Shown here one piece after another: positions 1-11,323 of a stretch of DNA of 64,000 nt. The number at the start of each line of letters is the position of its first letter. Position 1 is the stretch's first letter. The stretch comes from Strongylocentrotus droebachiensis (taxonomy: Eukaryota; Echinodermata; Echinoidea; Camarodonta; Strongylocentrotidae): NCBI GenBank assembly GCA_035222895.1, contig JAVYIG010007219.1, positions 41,385 to 105,384 of the forward strand, given 5' to 3'. Under the pieces are notes generated by a model. The model was not told where the DNA came from. It was given only the letters and a program-made list of their open reading frames with translations, and made no database searches. A program made the position numbers and the translations under genes.

Positions 1-117
1 CTCTAAAATGTAATACTTTGGAGACTAGTATACTGAAGCAATTATTTTTGCAACGCCTGCCAACCAATGTATAGCTGATTCTAGCTTCGACAAGCGATGA
101 TGTTAGCTTGGTTGAGC

Positions 118-666
118 TGGCAGTGTGTCTTGTCAAATTAACAGTTTTGTATAATAACAGAACGAAAAACATTTCTGACCTGAACTTCAGGAAGTTTGTT
201 GGGTTATTGACGCAAACACTTTGCAGCTTGAAGGTAATCAGCACATTCAAGGAGGTTCTAATAAATTATCTATTAAGTGATAACTTATATACCGAGTTAT
301 AGCCGATATTTTCACCCTACAGCGTACAAACGAGCTTCTAAGTGATAGGTACATTGTAAATCAAGATAAATTATTTTGGTAGAGCGATAAACATCATGAA
401 AATCAATTTTGTCTTTAGGTGGGGTACATAAACGAATCGTCATCGACATTAATCATTCACATTAGTCCCGGACATTGAGTACAGCGTGTCTTTTTAAATA
501 AACAGTTTTGTATAATAAACTAAAAACATGTTTGATATGAGGGGGACTTCAGGAGGGATATTTGTCGGGTTGTTGAGGCAGACACTTTCCAGCCTGAGTG
601 TAATCAGCACAGAGAGGTATCTAATAAATTATCTTTTAGTGATAAATTATATACCGAGTTGTAGCC
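118..666 (+). repeat. Direct duplication of a ~185 bp segment
   Basis: Two copies lie at about 118-303 and 481-666 in the same orientation, 363 bp apart. Both carry the same ordered landmarks: GTGTCTT near the start, AACAGTTTTGTATAATAA, ACTTCAGGA, GTAATCAGCACA, CTAATAAATTATCT and TATATACCGAGTT near the end. Small ORFs read through both (sharing a FVGLL.QTL.SL.VIST pattern), but they diverge by indels, have no recognisable domain and are probably incidental. The 177 bp between the copies shows nothing recognisable. Confidence 0.75.
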
Positions 667-1242
667 TCCGAATGACGTCACAAATGACCCGAAGGCCAAG
701 CTCTTCATGAGCGATTATGAATTATGCAGAAGACGAGTGATCATAAGAGCATTCGGGATAATTTTCGATTGCGGGAGGGGGCAGTTTTAGCATTACCGAT
801 TGGCATTGATTGCGATGTGTTTAGTATTGTAATACGTATGCTGTGTTTGAATGTAGGCATACAATTATTGATCTTATATTGTATGGCTTTTTATTACTTT
901 CCTTGGAACCACGTCACATATTCTATTTTGACATGTTTGTCAACTGTCCTTTGAAACCCTTTAAAATCAGATATATTTCTCTTTTTCTTCTTTTTGTTTT
1001 CTCTTTCTCTCTCTCTCTTGCCTAATTTCCTATCTCTCTCCCCCTCCGCCATCATGACTGTGTCTAACTTCATATAGATTTGCTAAACAATTGCTATATT
1101 TCTTATAGAGTTAATTATCAAGACTATTTTTTCATACTGTACTACATAATGATTTTTATTTAATAATAACACATCATTTTGTATTTATTTATCTTATAGT
1201 CAATCCAACCCCACCCGCCTTTTCGTCGTGTTTCCTAACGTT
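667..1242. other. Intergenic, no gene seen
   Basis: AT-rich sequence with a pyrimidine-rich stretch around 975-1,045. Two overlapping short ORFs encode hydrophobic, low-complexity peptides with no family signature. Confidence 0.5.
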
Positions 1243-1827
1243 CCCCCCCCCCTGCTAAAAGACTAAAAACAGTTCATGAAGACGGCTGTCGCCCAGTTAC
1301 CCCCCCCCCCCCCTCCCTGCTAAAAGACTAAAAACAGTTCATGAAGACGGCTGTCGCCCCGTTACCCCCCCCCCCCTCTCCTGCTAAAAGACCAAAAACA
1401 GTTCATGGAGACGGCTGTCGCCCCGTTACCCCCCCCCCCTGCTAAAAGACTAAAAACAGTTCATGAAGACGGCTGTCGCCCCGTTACCCCCCCCCCCCCT
1501 GCTAAAAGACTAAAAACAGTTCATGAAGACGGCTGTAGCCCCGTTACCCCCCCCTGCTAAAAGACTAAATCAGTTCATGAAGACGGCTGTAGCCCCGTTA
1601 CCCCCCCCCCCCCTGCTAAAAGACTAAAAACAGTTCATGAAGACGGCTGTCGCCCCGTTACCCCCCCCCTGCTAAAAGACTAAAAACAGTTCATGAAGAC
1701 GGCTGTAGCCCCGTTACCCCCCCTCCCTGCTAAAAGACTAAAACAGTTCATGAAGACGGCTGTCGCCCGTTACCCCCCCCCCCCCTGCTAAAAGACTAAA
1801 AACAGTTCATGAAGACGGCTGTCGCCC
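1243..1827 (+). repeat. Minisatellite, ten ~58 bp units with C-tract spacers
   Basis: Ten tandem units each contain CTGCTAAAAGACTAAAAACAG, TTCATGAAGACGGCTGT, (C/A)GCCCCGTTA and then a run of 6-14 cytosines. The A-to-C core is almost invariant, with one AAATCAG deletion and one ACCAAAA variant. Most length change lies in the C run and its CTCC interruptions. The array starts in a C run at 1,243 and ends with GTCGCCC at 1,827. The regular C tracts could form i-motifs, and the complementary strand G-quadruplexes. The near-identity suggests recent expansion or homogenisation. Confidence 0.95.
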
Positions 1828-2399
1828 ATGCATAAGTTGCACCACCATGAGAAGCAAGTCGCATAATCATTCGACTAAGTGCTCCCCTACCATCCTCCCC
1901 TACCATCCTCCCTCCCTATCATCTAATTTGGATCCTTTCCTAAGTCATGTGAAGTGATGAGAGAGATTCGGAACTGCGTCCGAGATGCGTACATCCATTC
2001 AGCTGACGGGTTACTCCTAATACATGTTAAAGGGAAAGTACTTTTAATGGGGATGAAGGGGAAATTTCAAGAAGAAAAAAGGAAATGGGTTACAAGAAGT
2101 AGAGGCAGATTCAGATTTGTCAAAAAAACGGGGGGGGTGCAATTCCAATCATTAGACAAATATGAGGGGTTGCTGGTTACTTAATTAAAGTATGCCAATT
2201 TAATTTTAAAGAAGCTAGGCGGAGAAATTTCACATAATCACTCAAAATGGGCAAATTACACATGTCCGGATAGCGTAGACCAATTTGAACACACCCATTC
2301 TGGTCTAAAGTCTTGTGAAAATAAAAGAAACGCGGTAAGAAGCTTTTTCCAAGAACCTCCTCAAACTTCTATTCCTGACTTGAACAGTTTGTTCGCGCA
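1828..2399. other. Intergenic, no gene seen
   Basis: A 76-codon ORF at 1,954-2,184 (+) encodes a Lys/Arg-rich peptide with no recognised domain or splice context. A TTAAAGGGA motif near 2,027 resembles a MITE terminus, but no matching inverted end was found. Confidence 0.4.
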
Positions 2400-2910
2400 G
2401 TAGGCCGATTATGACGTCCCTGGTTGGGCACGATCGCAATTATAGGCCTCAAGCTCGCCTCTCGCACAGCTCGCGTGCGGTATTTTGCATAGGCGTATAC
2501 GTAAACATTATCCAGACTTTGCATGCTTCATATCCTGACAAGAAAGTGGAATAACAATCTCTAGAAATCATGTAATTACATATAATATTAAGCAAATTTA
2601 GGTTATATAATACGAGGGGTGAATCGTGCAATTCGATTTGTCCAAATACCCTTCCGTTCTGTGTAATTTGCTGAGATGTTTTGCATATTTTGTTCGGTCA
2701 TCATGCCTTGCCCTTGGCGTGATAGTGAATGCTGTTGATTATATACGGAGACCATATGATGAGTGCATGAGTCGCGAGCTTCCCTCATGTTTATGTCCTG
2801 CAGCTGCAGTTCTATTTATGAATGGTGCATATTTGTAATTGATTTTCGCCAAATATAACCTCACATCTGATCGTCTTTGTTTTGTTATCCGTGAAATTTG
2901 CTAAAGAGCC

Positions 2911-3237
2911 CTATACATCCCGACAAATTCGAAAATGTCGCGCCCAGTCACCCCAGTGACAATTAAGGTGCATGACAGATCGATCGCCAGTTGAGCGGGG
3001 TCTGGGGAGCGGAGCGCGAGCGGCAGCTGGCAGCTCAGCCAGCTCGCGCAGATATACTATCACTGGACTTGCACCAGCATCGACGCCGTCTTCTCCGAAT
3101 TGTTCTCTTTTTTCCATCTCTCCTACACCCCCATCGTCATCATCGTCAATATCAGTACCACTGTCACTAGTTGTGGAGCTGTGCTCATCAACTTCGAATT
3201 CTAAATCGAGTAAAACCTCTTCTTCGAGCTCGGACAT
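2911..3237 (-). CDS. Acidic N-terminal ORF, possible exon or transposase start
   Basis: A 108-codon ORF starts MSELEEEVLLDLEFEVDEHS, with an A at -3 of the ATG. It continues with a Ser/Thr-rich stretch, GTDIDDDDDGG, and more Asp/Glu before turning Pro/Arg-rich. The acidic, disordered first ~50 residues look like a genuine protein N-terminus, of the type seen at the start of piggyBac-type transposases and some chromatin proteins. No catalytic domain follows. The last part reads like non-coding sequence, so a splice donor may lie inside (for example near 3,070). The opposite-strand Ser-rich ORF at 2,972-3,397 is its shadow. Two TACGTCA sites lie 110-130 bp upstream. Confidence 0.3.
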   Translation of the reverse strand: MSELEEEVLLDLEFEVDEHSSTTSDSGTDIDDDDDGGVGEMEKREQFGEDGVDAGASPVIVYLRELAELPAAARAPLPRPRSTGDRSVMHLNCHWGDWARHFRICRDV

Positions 3238-3347
3238 TTTGATCAGATATTTAGCGTTCGAGTGGCGTTTGTATACGTATAATGCATGCAGGCGAGAGTT
3301 GTGTGAGAGCTCTTGGGAGCGCTCTCGCGCTCATGTGCCCAACCTCC

Positions 3348-3368
3348 TACGTCACAAATCGTACGTCA
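3348..3368 (-). promoter_or_regulatory. Paired CRE-like TACGTCA sites
   Basis: TACGTCA occurs twice, at 3,348-3,354 and 3,362-3,368, spaced 14 bp apart (TGACGTA on the minus strand). This is the consensus half-site for CREB/ATF proteins. The pair lies 111-131 bp upstream of the minus-strand ATG at 3,237, a plausible promoter position. A third TGACGT lies near 2,412 in the opposing arm, so these may instead be conserved transposon end sequence. Confidence 0.3.
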
Positions 3369-3385
3369 CAATAGCAGGCCGAACG

Positions 3386-4895
3386 AGGGCGGAATAATCG
3401 GGTAGTAATTTCACCACTTTTAATAGCAGATAAGTCAATTCTGTAACAATTTTTGATAACTAAATATGAACCATTAGAAAGATTGTAACATAAACTTTGC
3501 AATGATACCAACATTATTAAGGATAAAAGCCTTTTGAAACCTTCGCTCTGCTTCTTTAAATAGGGACCCGGTTGTGCACCCCAAAATCTGATACTCACAG
3601 ACCGTCATCATTAATATTGATATATCAGTGATGGGGTAAGATTTAGGCAAAACATTAGAAAGGCTCTTACAAATATATTTATAAACAGAAATAACATAAG
3701 TTTAATCTTTCTTAAGATTTAATGGTCTATAACGTCATGTATTGGGTAGGGTTCTTCTACTTCAAATAACATTTTCAATTACAAAAAGCAACGGTATTCA
3801 CATGTTCTCATTCTGATATTTATCATACCAAAGTTCTCAACTTTCTGGTATATCGGTGAAAACAGTACGACATGTGTCTACAGTATAGTCATTACAAGTA
3901 CAAGTTAAAGAGTTAGTGATAAGAACTCGATGGGAATCGTCACTTATGTGTTATCAACAATTTTTTTTTCTCCCTTCAACATTTTAAGCAGGTTCTTCTA
4001 AATCGTACATTTACATGTAGAGCTGCGAGGCACACTATTTTTCCAGTTGAATATCTACATTCTTTAAATCATAAACAAATAACAATAAATCTAAAGAGCG
4101 TGCAATCCATCGCATTAGAATCCTCTCATCCGTCTCATTGTGTGACCCTCTGAACTTTCCATCTATGGACTTTCTAAATCCATTGTTTGTTAATGGTATC
4201 ACACAGGAATTGCTATTACTATTCAAAACATTTTACAATAAATACAATCATTTTTCAAATTTTCCCATGCCTTCACTTAAGCGTACACACAGCGTGGGCG
4301 CTAAATGGTTATTGCTGGGTAAACAGGGATGCGAAGAGACAAACAAATGGGATTGGATACTACATTCAGTTTGAATTTTATGACTTTATAAAACACGATT
4401 GTGTGTATTCCGTGAAAACGAAGTCAGTAATAAACCCATCGCCAATAAACACTAATTAGATTTAGAGAAGATATTTCTCATAGTTGTCGGTGTTTGAACT
4501 CAAATACGATCTCAATCAAGGCTACTGTTATACTCGGAACGACGTTATGTTATTTTGTTCGATATAAATTAGCATATAGATATATGTTAACGGACAACAC
4601 CGTTACGTAACTCGGGGTATATAATCTCGCCTTGATTGAGAATACCAGTTACAGTGACGTGTTGTTTGAGGGAAGAAAGCAGGTAAATAAAAAAGATTGT
4701 TATTCATTATTCAGAATCTGTGTACACATAATGCCATTTACAGGCGATCCCCATTTAATCTTCCCCTCTCCTACGCTTTCCATGATCACCTTTTACACAT
4801 TCAGCAGTAAGTCATGACCTATCAGAAGCATTACATGATGGCACACTATGAAAGTGACATTTTATTTATAGTGCCCGTTGCACACGTGCGTATCC
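3386..4895. other. Intergenic, no gene seen
   Basis: AT-rich DNA. The only structure noted is a 12 bp inverted repeat, CTCAATCAAGGC near 4,511 and GCCTTGATTGAG near 4,629. It encloses GTTATACTCGG and a partly complementary TAACTCGGGGTATA, perhaps a small decayed MITE. Confidence 0.4.
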
Positions 4896-5187
4896 GGACA
4901 CCTATCCCCTGGACATCCACCCCCGGATAACCACCCCCAGTCAACTACCCCTAGGACAGCTAGAGGGACAACTACCCCCTGGGCAACCACCCTCTAGGAC
5001 GACTACCCCCGGACAACTACCATCCGGACAACTACCCCCTAGGATAGTGGTCCGTGGGGGTAGGTGTCCTAGAGGATGGTTGTCGTAGGGGGTAGTTGTC
5101 TGGGGGTAGTTGTCCGGGGGTAGTTGTCCCGGGGGGTAGTTGACTGGGGGTGGTTATCCGGGGTGGATGCCCAGGAGGTAGGTGTCC
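4896..5187. repeat. 292 bp palindrome of tandem GGACAACTACCCC units
   Basis: The left half (4,896 to ~5,045) is a string of 15-20 bp units of the type GGACAACTACCCCC (variants GGATAACCACCCCC, GGACATCCACCCCC, GGACACCTATCCCC). The right half is the reverse-complement series ending GGTAGGTGTCC at 5,187. The outermost ~55 bp of the arms pair nearly perfectly unit for unit, including the odd units AGTCAACTACCCC and GGGGTAGTTGACT. Inverted arms made of short tandem repeats are the hallmark of foldback-type elements (Drosophila FB, sea-urchin TU). Assignment to that class is by architecture only. Confidence 0.85.
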
Positions 5188-5214
5188 TAGAACGACACAC
5201 GAGGCGTCATTTGC

Positions 5215-5234
5215 CTGACGCAGAACTGCGTCAG
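5215..5234. repeat. Perfect 9 bp-stem palindrome CTGACGCAG-AA-CTGCGTCAG
   Basis: A 9 bp perfect inverted repeat with a 2-base loop lies 27 bp after the larger palindrome. A related sequence (GCTGACGCAG, TTCTACGTCACTACGTCAGC) occurs at about 15,817-15,846, suggesting a dispersed repeat family. Confidence 0.7.
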
Positions 5235-8200
5235 TGACTGTCGTTGCGCCAATGCACTTGTGAGATGAAGAGAGTAAACAATGATTTGCTTTACCAGCGT
5301 TTGCGCTAATTGCCTGAAAAGGCTCGAGTATAATAGGAGATGATAAAACTGCAATGACCAGTGAAATGCATGACCCCTCGTGTAAAATTCGTGTACAACA
5401 GGCATTACTAATAATAATGTTGAAATTAACTCGTTTTGAAAATCACTGTTTATCTGGTTGACATATCCATTTAAACCAATATCCTTGGTTATAACACATT
5501 TTATTCGTTTTGATATTAATTTTCCTATTTCTGAAAGTGATACTTTTGAGCATTTCTTTATGAGACATTCTAAACAAGGGCTCAAATGATTTATCTACTG
5601 GAGTGGAAAGTTCATAAACCTTTCTCAGATATCCTGAGTTATGCAAACCTTTACAGTATTAAAACGAACGAATACATAGTTAGAATGGTGCAGTAATTTT
5701 GATTGAAGTGCAAGAGAAAGAGATTAGATCAAACCCAGTGAGCGTATATCCCATCTGGTAGCTAAGAATGAATGTGACTTTTGAAGGGAGGACGGTGGCA
5801 GAGTGACACAATGTTTGTCTTGTATGAATGAAGGTTACGTGCGATTGCGTAGCTACTGCATGGGGGCACGTAGCGGCCGTCAATCGAATTTCGTTTAAAA
5901 TAAATAAATAAAAGAAAAAAGGATTGGGAAAATAAACAAATCGAAGGGAGAGGAAGATGGAAATGACGAGAAAGGAAGATGATATGCTACATCCAGCACC
6001 ACCTCCTTGTTGATTCGCATTTCATTCACGAAATGTGACCAGTGCCCTCCCCCCCCCCCCACCATGCGAGTGCCCCTGACTGGACCGACGCTACGCCATC
6101 ATATCATTCAGAGTTGTGAAGGAATGTCCAGCTGATTGACGCATTCCATTTGAGTGAATTCAATCTATATCTCACATGCTATATGGAGGGTTTAATATGA
6201 AGGGCAATGAATGCTCTCATCTCATACTTATCATTATATTTCGCTAATGGTATTGAATACAGGTATTACCCCTACCAGACTGTAAAACCTTTCGACTTAT
6301 CTCTCCCTGCATGCCTTACCGAAAGCAATTTCAGACAAACATGAATATCAGCTGAATTCTAATTCGAAAGGCTGACTAATTCAATGTGGTTTCATTTCCA
6401 AATTTTGATTTAGTTTCAATCTAGTTTAAAATAAATCAAGTCAGATGAAATTTAATTAAACTAACTTCCATGTAATTTAAATCAATTCAATTTAATTTAT
6501 TTTTTTCTTCTTCTTCTCTATCATTATCATCATCATGATCATCATCATCATCATCATCATTGTTGTTGTCGTCATCATCCATCATCTACCCCTCCTCCTC
6601 CATTTCATTAGTTCTTCTTAATAATTGTCTTTCATTCCTTCGTTCTATAATCACTTATCCTGTCTACCCCATCACACCCCTCTCATCGATGTAGAGTGTC
6701 AAATATTATATCCATAACAAGGTAATGAATATACCACACTAATTAAGTTTGGTTTGCTAATAGTTGCGAGCACTCGTTTACATAATGATATTGACATTCA
6801 GACTTCGTTTCAATTAGCACTAAGCAGGGCACTAAGCAACCTCGACGTGACACTACAGGATTGTGTGATATTGTAATTACCACGGAACTGTATCCATCTA
6901 GACTTGATGCAATTAAATCTAAATTGCCGCTATTTAACCGCCGAATGAATTAACGGTTCGTGAACAGTTCATTGGGAGGTTTAATAAGAGTCATTTCGAA
7001 ACACATGCGAAAAAGTAAAAACTGAAATTGATAACATTGAACTATTATACTAACTTGATGTAGTTGAATGACTAAAAAACATAAATGTCTTAAAGTTAAA
7101 CGTTATAGTAATTTAGGTTTTTTTTTGGTCACACATCACCACTAATATTCAGTATAGTTTCAACCATAATATACGGTCAAATCGTGAATACGGCAATGGA
7201 ATGGGACTATGTATTATAAGAAATGTAATGTCTCTCTCGAACTTTCTCATTTCTGTTCTGTTCAGAGATGGATAATCAGTGTAAGAGAGCAGTGGAAGGT
7301 GAGGAGATAAAACGATAGGAGGAGGAGGAGAAAGAGAAGATAGAAAAGGAAAATAAAAGGGATGAGTAGAAAAGGAGGGTGATAAAAGTAGGCAGACAAA
7401 ATAAATAGGAGGTGACAATCAGAAGTGAAACCAAACAAACTAAATCACCGAGCAAAATAAACTAAATCATTGCTAAAGTGCATTGGATGAAAGCTATCAT
7501 TTTAACCTTTAACTTCCAATTACTCTCTCGTTTACGGTCACGGACAGTGACAGATCATGTGATCATCCGAAACACATTCATTCACGGACCATTGATAAGC
7601 ACACAGAAAGGTCCTGCTCGACGTTTTTTTAAATCCAAAATAACTTCCCTAAAAAGTAGAATTCCTGATACTTTCTTTCACAAGCATGGCAAGAGAAGGT
7701 TGGAATATACTATTTATAAAGCTAAATGTCAATACAATCGGCTTTGTGGTTTGTGTGAATTTAGTCAAGGAGGTTAAAGAGATTATCAATACAACGGAAG
7801 TTGAGAAAAACAATTATACGCATGGTTGTCAGTTTTACGAAATGTGAAGGACCTCAAATAGAAAAAGTATAAAAACGAGCAAACAATATTCTGATCGTAA
7901 GGGATACAGGGGGTTGTAATCCTTATATTTTTTCTTTCAATCACATTCAATAGAGTAGAATCCTTTTTCAAAAATCCAGACAACCACATCTTAAACAGTA
8001 GCCTCACGTGAAACAGACGATACAATGCACTTGAAGGCAGTAAAGACGTTTTAAAATGGCAAATATCATCGGTTTTAGAATACACACCAATATTTCTGAA
8101 CGATTACATGACTGTAGTAAATAGATACGTGGTGACTGGTGAGTGATATAAAAATACCTGAATAAAATTGATGATGTAAAGCTCAAATAGAAAAACATCT

Positions 8201-8339
8201 GAACTATTTTGTTTGATCTTATGTTTGACCTTATGTTTGATCTCATTTTTATTTTATTTTTGTTATTATATATGCATGATTTATTGAATAAAGAACATAT
8301 TTATATTTTTTGTGTTTATTATAAGTTTTAGTTGGTAAC
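5235..8339. other. Intergenic, no gene seen
   Basis: The 132-codon minus ORF at 5,187-5,585 and the 99-codon ORF at 7,478-7,777 (+) have no recognised domain and biased, non-coding-like composition. A CAT/ATC trinucleotide microsatellite lies at about 6,527-6,565, a C run at 6,048-6,061, and a purine-rich tract at 7,315-7,385. Confidence 0.5.
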
Positions 8340-8412
8340 TTTAAGTCAGACAATGGTGCGCTTAGAAACACCTGTATTAAGCGCCTAATAAATGTTATGT
8401 ATTATTATGTTT
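8340..8412 (+). mobile_element. SINE-like 3' tail fragment
   Basis: The sequence GTGCGCTTAGAAACACC, TGTATTAAGCGCC, TAATAAATGTTATGTATTATTATG resembles the 3' end of many metazoan tRNA-derived SINEs (a GCGCTTTGAGACACC...AGCGCTATATAAAT-type tail running into (ATT)n). No tRNA-like head was found upstream, so it is a 5'-truncated fragment. Confidence 0.45.
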
Positions 8413-10255
8413 GTTTGATATTAACATGCCCAATGAGATTGGAGAAACATTCCGGAATGGAAAATAGTTTCGCAGAAAACCAGTAAAGTTTGATCAGTCA
8501 TGACCATAGCATCTTCTTTGCATGCATTGACTAGTACCCCTAAATAAAGAATAATATATTTATCATGTTAGATTAATTACTGGCAGGAATGGACTTCTAA
8601 GGGAAGCATACAGGTGGACAGTGGTTTACATACAGGGGCCCGTGTCTAGCTGGCCCCGTCGAATGATGACAAATGAGGGGAAAGAATGGGGAAAAGAAAC
8701 AAAACGCAAGGGAGATGGAGAAAGTACGAACAAATAATATGGTTGAACCCCTCTCACACCCTCCCCCTAATCGATGAACTCGTCAATTTCATTCATCGAG
8801 TAAAAACACAGCCCCCCCCCTCCCCCCCCAAAAAAAAACAAACACCTTCAGTGCTGCTAAAGGTGAACCATGGACCTACCGCGGGTGAACGAGCCTCGTA
8901 CCTTCAATTAACAGCATTCACGGATTTGGGTAGATTACCAAAGGTTTTCAAATAAAATGCAACAAATATAGAATATCACTCTGCTACAACTCTGAAACAT
9001 TCATAAATAAATGATTTGTCGAGATATCTCAATTTGAATCGTTACAATATTCTGATCTGTACTCACCTTAAAATGTCTCTTGCTTGTAACAAGAAATCAA
9101 CGTTCCAGACAGTGTGTCCTATTTCCTTTCAGTCTTGAGGCTGCTAGAGAAAATGTCGGCCACTGCGATGAACAACCAGCAATCTGTCAAACAAACGAAA
9201 ATTAAACAAAAACTGTTAAATTGATCTGTCTTATACCTACATCTCTCAAGTTCTAGTAAACATACGTCCGTGTTTACACTGGAATCAGTCAACATGATAT
9301 ACACAAGGATCCTCCCCCTCTTGTGTTTGTTTGAAAAGTAATTACAAGTAAAAAGTCAATATTCGTTACCAACCTAATGAAAGGATCGTATATCAAGACG
9401 GGAGCTCTATCTACCATAGACCTGCTACCACTGCGATAAAGACATTCCAGGGTAGGTAACGTCACGTCGTGGAGGTGATAGCCTCCACTTGCCAGAATTG
9501 ACGTTCATGAGGTTAGCTTCTGAATTCCTATTTGTTTAATTGTGGAAATAAGTACTCCAGGAATTGATGAAATGATTGCATTTAACAGCTGAATATTAGT
9601 CTAGTTATGTCCTTGAAGACTTATGCAGAAGACATTTACGCATGCTAGCTGTTAACATGAATCTATTAAATTTTGACAAAAGTCATGAAAAAAAAATCAT
9701 GATTCTAATTTACACCTGTCTGGCATCAAATATAAACTATTTCGGATTTCAAATTGTAAAGATAATGTTGTCTTTACAGTGAAAATCAGGCAATCCGTGG
9801 GTATAACAGGAAAGTGATTTAAATTCACTAGAGCAGAATCTTTTATCGGGAAATCATCATAATATTCATTGCACATGCATTGTGAATCGATGAATAAATG
9901 AGGGTAATGGAAGTGATATGTTGTCATGGGTTCGGAGACGGTGTTAGCGATAACACGAAGGGGCTCGGAGATGGGGAGGGGGAGAATGGCACGCGCTATG
10001 CGTCAAATATAGCGAATGTTCAATATTATTAATGACGCCACATTTCATATAATGCACACATATAAAAACTCGCGAAAGTGCGCTGAAATCGTCTTGATAT
10101 AACGTCCTTTTTTTGGGGGGGGGTATTAATGTGTTTAAAAACAATGATAATGGATTCGATAGCTACATCAAAGAAGAGAGTTACGGAGAGGAAGATGGTA
10201 ATTCAATTGTACAGAGAGAATGATGAAGCTAAGACAGAAAAGAGGGAAGGAAAGA
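8413..10255. other. Intergenic, no gene seen
   Basis: Contains C/A homopolymer runs (8,811-8,840), a small hairpin TGGAGG-TGATAG-CCTCCA near 9,470 and a T/G run near 10,108. No coding signature was found on either strand. Confidence 0.45.
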
Positions 10256-10336
10256 GAGAGAGAGTGTGTGTGTGTTTATGCATGTGGGAGTGGGAATGCG
10301 TGTGTGTGTGTGTGTTTGAGAGGGGGAGGGGGCAGA
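10256..10336 (+). repeat. Compound (GA)n/(GT)n microsatellite
   Basis: GA dinucleotides pass into GTGTGTGT, a unique stretch, a second GT run and then GAGGGGGAGG. The overlapping ORFs here are low-complexity artefacts. Confidence 0.9.
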
Positions 10337-11242
10337 GGTATCATACGAAGGGCTCAATTAGAATGTGGGTTGATACCTCAAAAGGTGAAAAACAGAGAAA
10401 ACATAGGTGGTATTTCTATTTCTGAACCATTCATTGCCCCTTCTGAATGGTAAATCCTTGTCACATCACATTAATTCATCTACAACATAGTTACCAAGTC
10501 TAGATCTAGGTTGAACAAATAGGCAAAGCCCCCGGGTACCCAATTGCGCAGACTGAGTGGGTCCTGTGGTATCTAGATCCATCTTAATCGAATGTTAAGA
10601 ATGGATTACATGAGAGTCAACATGAGCCGTTACCCTAGAGGACCAAAGACATCTTTAAATGCATGCAAGATGGACAATGATGCAGAGTTAAAGGAGACGC
10701 CATGCGCAGGTTAAACCGGTTAATTCGAAATCCCACTCCTGACCCCATGTTCAGTGCTTCTGAATCAGTGACTTCTGACACCATGTGCAGTGCTTCAATG
10801 CTTACAGTGGGATCTACATACATTCATTCTACCTCTCTTTTCCTAGATCACGGTAATGAAAAGCTATAATTGAAGGGCATTGACTTATAACAACATCAAG
10901 TGCAACATCAAATTCACCAGCTCTGTGAATTGCCTCCGATGAATGACGTGCGGTCTTGTGGAAACTGGGAATTCGATGTACATGGCCAATCCATATCCAG
11001 GAGAGGAAGTGAAACATGGTATAATAAAGCGACAATCGTTAAGTCCAGTAGTTATATGTACAAATCTAAAAATATGAAATGTTTCACATATTAAGTGATG
11101 CATCAAGGTGCAAACACCTTGCGCCAGTATCAATAACTCCACTAGAAGGGGTAATCATAAAAAACGCCTTGATCACTTTAGCAACATAACGCAGCTCCTT
11201 CCTCATACCGATGAGAATGGAGAGAGGAGGAGGATAAAACGA
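10337..11242. other. Intergenic, no gene seen
   Basis: Short ORFs only. A TTAAAGGAG motif near 10,689 has no inverted partner. Confidence 0.4.
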
Positions 11243-11267
11243 TGACCGAGAGAGAGGGAGAGAGAGG

Positions 11268-11309
<42 letters not shown>

Positions 11310-11323
11310 GAGAGAGAGAGAGC
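11243..11323 (+). repeat. (GA)n microsatellite
   Basis: An almost pure GA dinucleotide array with AAAG interruptions. Confidence 0.95.

Larger units (their letters stand above)
2400..3385. mobile_element. Possible transposon remnant with diverged ~110 bp inverted ends
   Basis: The segment 2,400-2,515 resembles the reverse complement of 3,262-3,385. Shared landmarks in order from the outside are GGCC, TGACGT, GGTTGGGCAC, a GC-rich stretch with CTC(A/G)CACA(G/A)CTC, then GTATAC and AAAC. The match has many small indels, so it is old or partly fortuitous. The only substantial internal ORF is the acidic minus-strand ORF at 2,911-3,237, which begins just inside the right arm. No clear target-site duplication was found, so superfamily is unassigned. 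Confidence 0.35.

Noticed and set aside
1243..1827. CRISPR-like appearance: regular repeats with variable spacers
   Set aside because: The spacers are only cytosine runs of different length, and the context is eukaryotic. It is a minisatellite.
2972..3397. 141-codon Ser-rich plus ORF
   Set aside because: It is antisense to the acidic minus ORF and reads as its low-complexity shadow; no domain.
5187..5585. 132-codon minus ORF as a gene
   Set aside because: Leu/Ile-rich without a signal peptide or domain, starts and ends in repeat-derived sequence, and is typical of chance openness.
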